Shown here piece by piece: positions 63,107-64,000 of a stretch of DNA of 64,000 bases. Below the pieces are notes generated by a model. That model was given only the letters and a program-made list of their open reading frames with translations. It was not told where the DNA came from and ran no database searches. Location: positions 1-64,000 of the forward strand of contig CAJXZB010000004.1 in NCBI GenBank assembly GCA_913063405.1, written 5' to 3'. Origin of the DNA: an uncultured Ulvibacter sp. GTDB lineage: Bacteria > Bacteroidota > Bacteroidia > Flavobacteriales > Flavobacteriaceae. The position numbers and the translations under genes are program-made. The stretch's first letter is position 1; every line of letters begins with the position of its first letter.

Positions 63107-63627
63107 AAGTAAACCCGAACAAAAGGAACATAAGCACTAGCATAGATGCTTTTCGCATTATCGTATAAAACGTCATAGCGTATTCCAATGGTGAAATTTT
63201 GTTGTCTAAACCCTGCCCCTACAAACAAAGCAGGAAACCAGTAGTTGTTATCAATATTTGAGAATTGGTTGTCATACTTTCTGGTGACATGCAACTCTTC
63301 AAATTCGGCAGAGACTTGTAATTGTGGAATGATGTTGTAGAGTCCTAAGACACTACCGCCAACGATGGTAGATTTATAAAAGTTCTTCTGCTTGTTGTAG
63401 GTTCCTGTTAGACCAACTCCAAGAGATAGCTTTTCGTCAAAATCATAAACCACGCTTGGAGCAAGGGTGCCTCCAAAAAAGCCATCACCAAAACTAAGGC
63501 CAATACCGCCTCCAACGCGAACGTTGGACCAAAGCTCTGATTTTTGTTCTTGAGCGTTGGCACCTAAATATAGTAGGACGGCAAAAACCATTAGGCTAGA
63601 CCTTTTGTAAAACTGTGCCATTTTCAT
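63103..63627 (-). CDS. Small outer-membrane beta-barrel protein
   Basis: The protein has 174 residues with a signal peptide (ending YLGANAQ) and a barrel of alternating residues with a terminal aromatic strand (ASAYVPFVRVYF). Gly-rich turns such as GGGIGLSFGDGFFGGTLAP and repeats of V-G-x-G fit an eight-stranded barrel. Some databases call relatives alpha-ketoglutarate decarboxylase because they lie beside sucA; that is a naming artefact. Function is unknown. A shorter start at residue 13 (MVFAVLLYLGANAQ) is possible. Confidence 0.8.
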   Translation of the reverse strand: MKMAQFYKRSSLMVFAVLLYLGANAQEQKSELWSNVRVGGGIGLSFGDGFFGGTLAPSVVYDFDEKLSLGVGLTGTYNKQKNFYKSTIVGGSVLGLYNIIPQLQVSAEFEELHVTRKYDNQFSNIDNNYWFPALFVGAGFRQQNFTIGIRYDVLYDNAKSIYASAYVPFVRVYF

Positions 63628-63694
63628 CTCCCTTTTTTAATAGTTGTGTCCTATAAATATATAAAATCGAGGAATGTAGTTTACGGATTTGTTG

Positions 63695-63702
63695 TATTTT
63701 TG
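63695..63702 (+). promoter_or_regulatory. Candidate -7 box of sucA
   Basis: TATTTTTG fits TANNTTTG, 36 bp before the sucA ATG. A TTG at the normal -33 distance is not present, so the match is partial. Confidence 0.35.
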
Positions 63703-63738
63703 TCTCGTTTTATAAAATAGACCACTTTTATTCCTACT

Positions 63739-64000
63739 ATGGATAAATATTCATTTCTTAACGCGGTTCATCCTGCTTATATCGCAGAACTTTACGATAC
63801 CTATTTAAAATCACCAGATACTATTGAACCGAGCTGGAGAGCTTTTTTTCAGGGGTTTGACTTCGGAATTGAAAATGGTTCTCTAGAAGCCTTAGGAATT
63901 GAACAAGACGGAGGGGTAGTTCCAGAGAATGTCATAAAGGAGTTTCAAGTAATTAAATTGATAGATGGATATCGTACTCGCGGTCATCTATTTACCAAAA
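63739..64000 (+). CDS. sucA: 2-oxoglutarate dehydrogenase E1 component (5' part, runs off window)
   Basis: The ATG at 63739 starts MDKYSFLNAVHPAYIAELYD, then TIEPSWRAFFQGFDFGIENG and VIKEFQVIKLIDGYRTRGHL. This is the N-terminal region of 2-oxoglutarate dehydrogenase E1, with the R-T-R-G-H-L motif at its end. Only 87 codons are visible; the full enzyme is about 900. It oxidatively decarboxylates 2-oxoglutarate in the TCA cycle with thiamine diphosphate. Divergent from the small barrel gene. Confidence 0.92.
   Translation, partial: MDKYSFLNAVHPAYIAELYDTYLKSPDTIEPSWRAFFQGFDFGIENGSLEALGIEQDGGVVPENVIKEFQVIKLIDGYRTRGHLFTK

Noticed and set aside
1-64000. CRISPR arrays, tRNA or rRNA genes and prophage modules
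   Set aside because: Read through by eye, I found no regular repeat-spacer series, no cloverleaf-like sequence with conserved T-loop bases, and no phage structural genes. A tRNAscan or covariance search could still find something missed.

Overview
The window is AT-rich DNA from a member of the Bacteroidota, almost certainly a marine-type Flavobacteriaceae. The evidence is the protein families: two SusC/SusD outer-membrane pairs, a TonB receptor with a DUF4249 lipoprotein, several secreted proteins with a type IX secretion (T9SS) C-terminal sorting domain, DUF6503, DUF3109 and phosphate-porin families. Candidate promoters also fit the flavobacterial TTG-N(17-23)-TANNTTTG pattern. No rRNA, tRNA, CRISPR array or prophage was recognised.

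Left part (1-12.7 kb). A damaged IS3-family element abuts the last 90 codons of a tuf (EF-Tu) gene. A membrane-anchored AraC-type regulator comes next, then a co-directional cluster: TonB receptor, DUF4249 lipoprotein, an uncharacterised lipoprotein, a TolB-like propeller lipoprotein, and a large secreted RTX/T9SS protein. The first and last of those three uncharacterised products share an E-E-x-x-H motif at the same residue position, so they look like two divergent members of one undescribed family. A T9SS protein, a HupE/UreJ-like metal permease, dCMP deaminase and a CtpA-type protease follow.

Centre-left (12.7-34.2 kb) is a patchwork of housekeeping genes and broken genes. Intact are a MarC protein, DUF3109, class Ia ribonucleotide reductase (nrdB-nrdA), a phosphate porin with a PiT transporter, and a SulP transporter with a beta-carbonic anhydrase (a likely bicarbonate module). 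Broken are an Hpt domain with two frameshifts, a TPR protein with a nonsense codon in which a histidine-kinase H-box is fused straight onto a LytTR domain, a frameshifted lipoprotein, a T9SS repeat protein with an in-frame stop, a DUF6503 gene, a MORN-type gene, and a TonB receptor fused to the tail of a beta-helix protein.

Centre-right (34.3-45.2 kb) is mostly core metabolism: dGTPase, a secreted M36 metalloprotease, dxs, tadA, a cold-shock protein, a ClC-type chloride transporter with CBS domains, and aspS.

Right part (45.6-64 kb). Two tandem SusC/SusD pairs share nearly the same N-terminal region, and a 49-bp upstream repeat that coincides with the aspS promoter. They look like an old duplication. 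A possible susD remnant lies beyond them. A TetR-TolC-MFP-RND efflux operon with a clear palindromic operator candidate follows, then a polyprenyl synthetase, a small outer-membrane barrel protein, and the start of sucA, which runs off the window.

Two themes stand out: the paired E-E-x-x-H proteins in a TonB/DUF4249 locus, and about ten gene lesions in 64 kb. Several of those are deletions or chimeras that simple base-calling errors would not produce.
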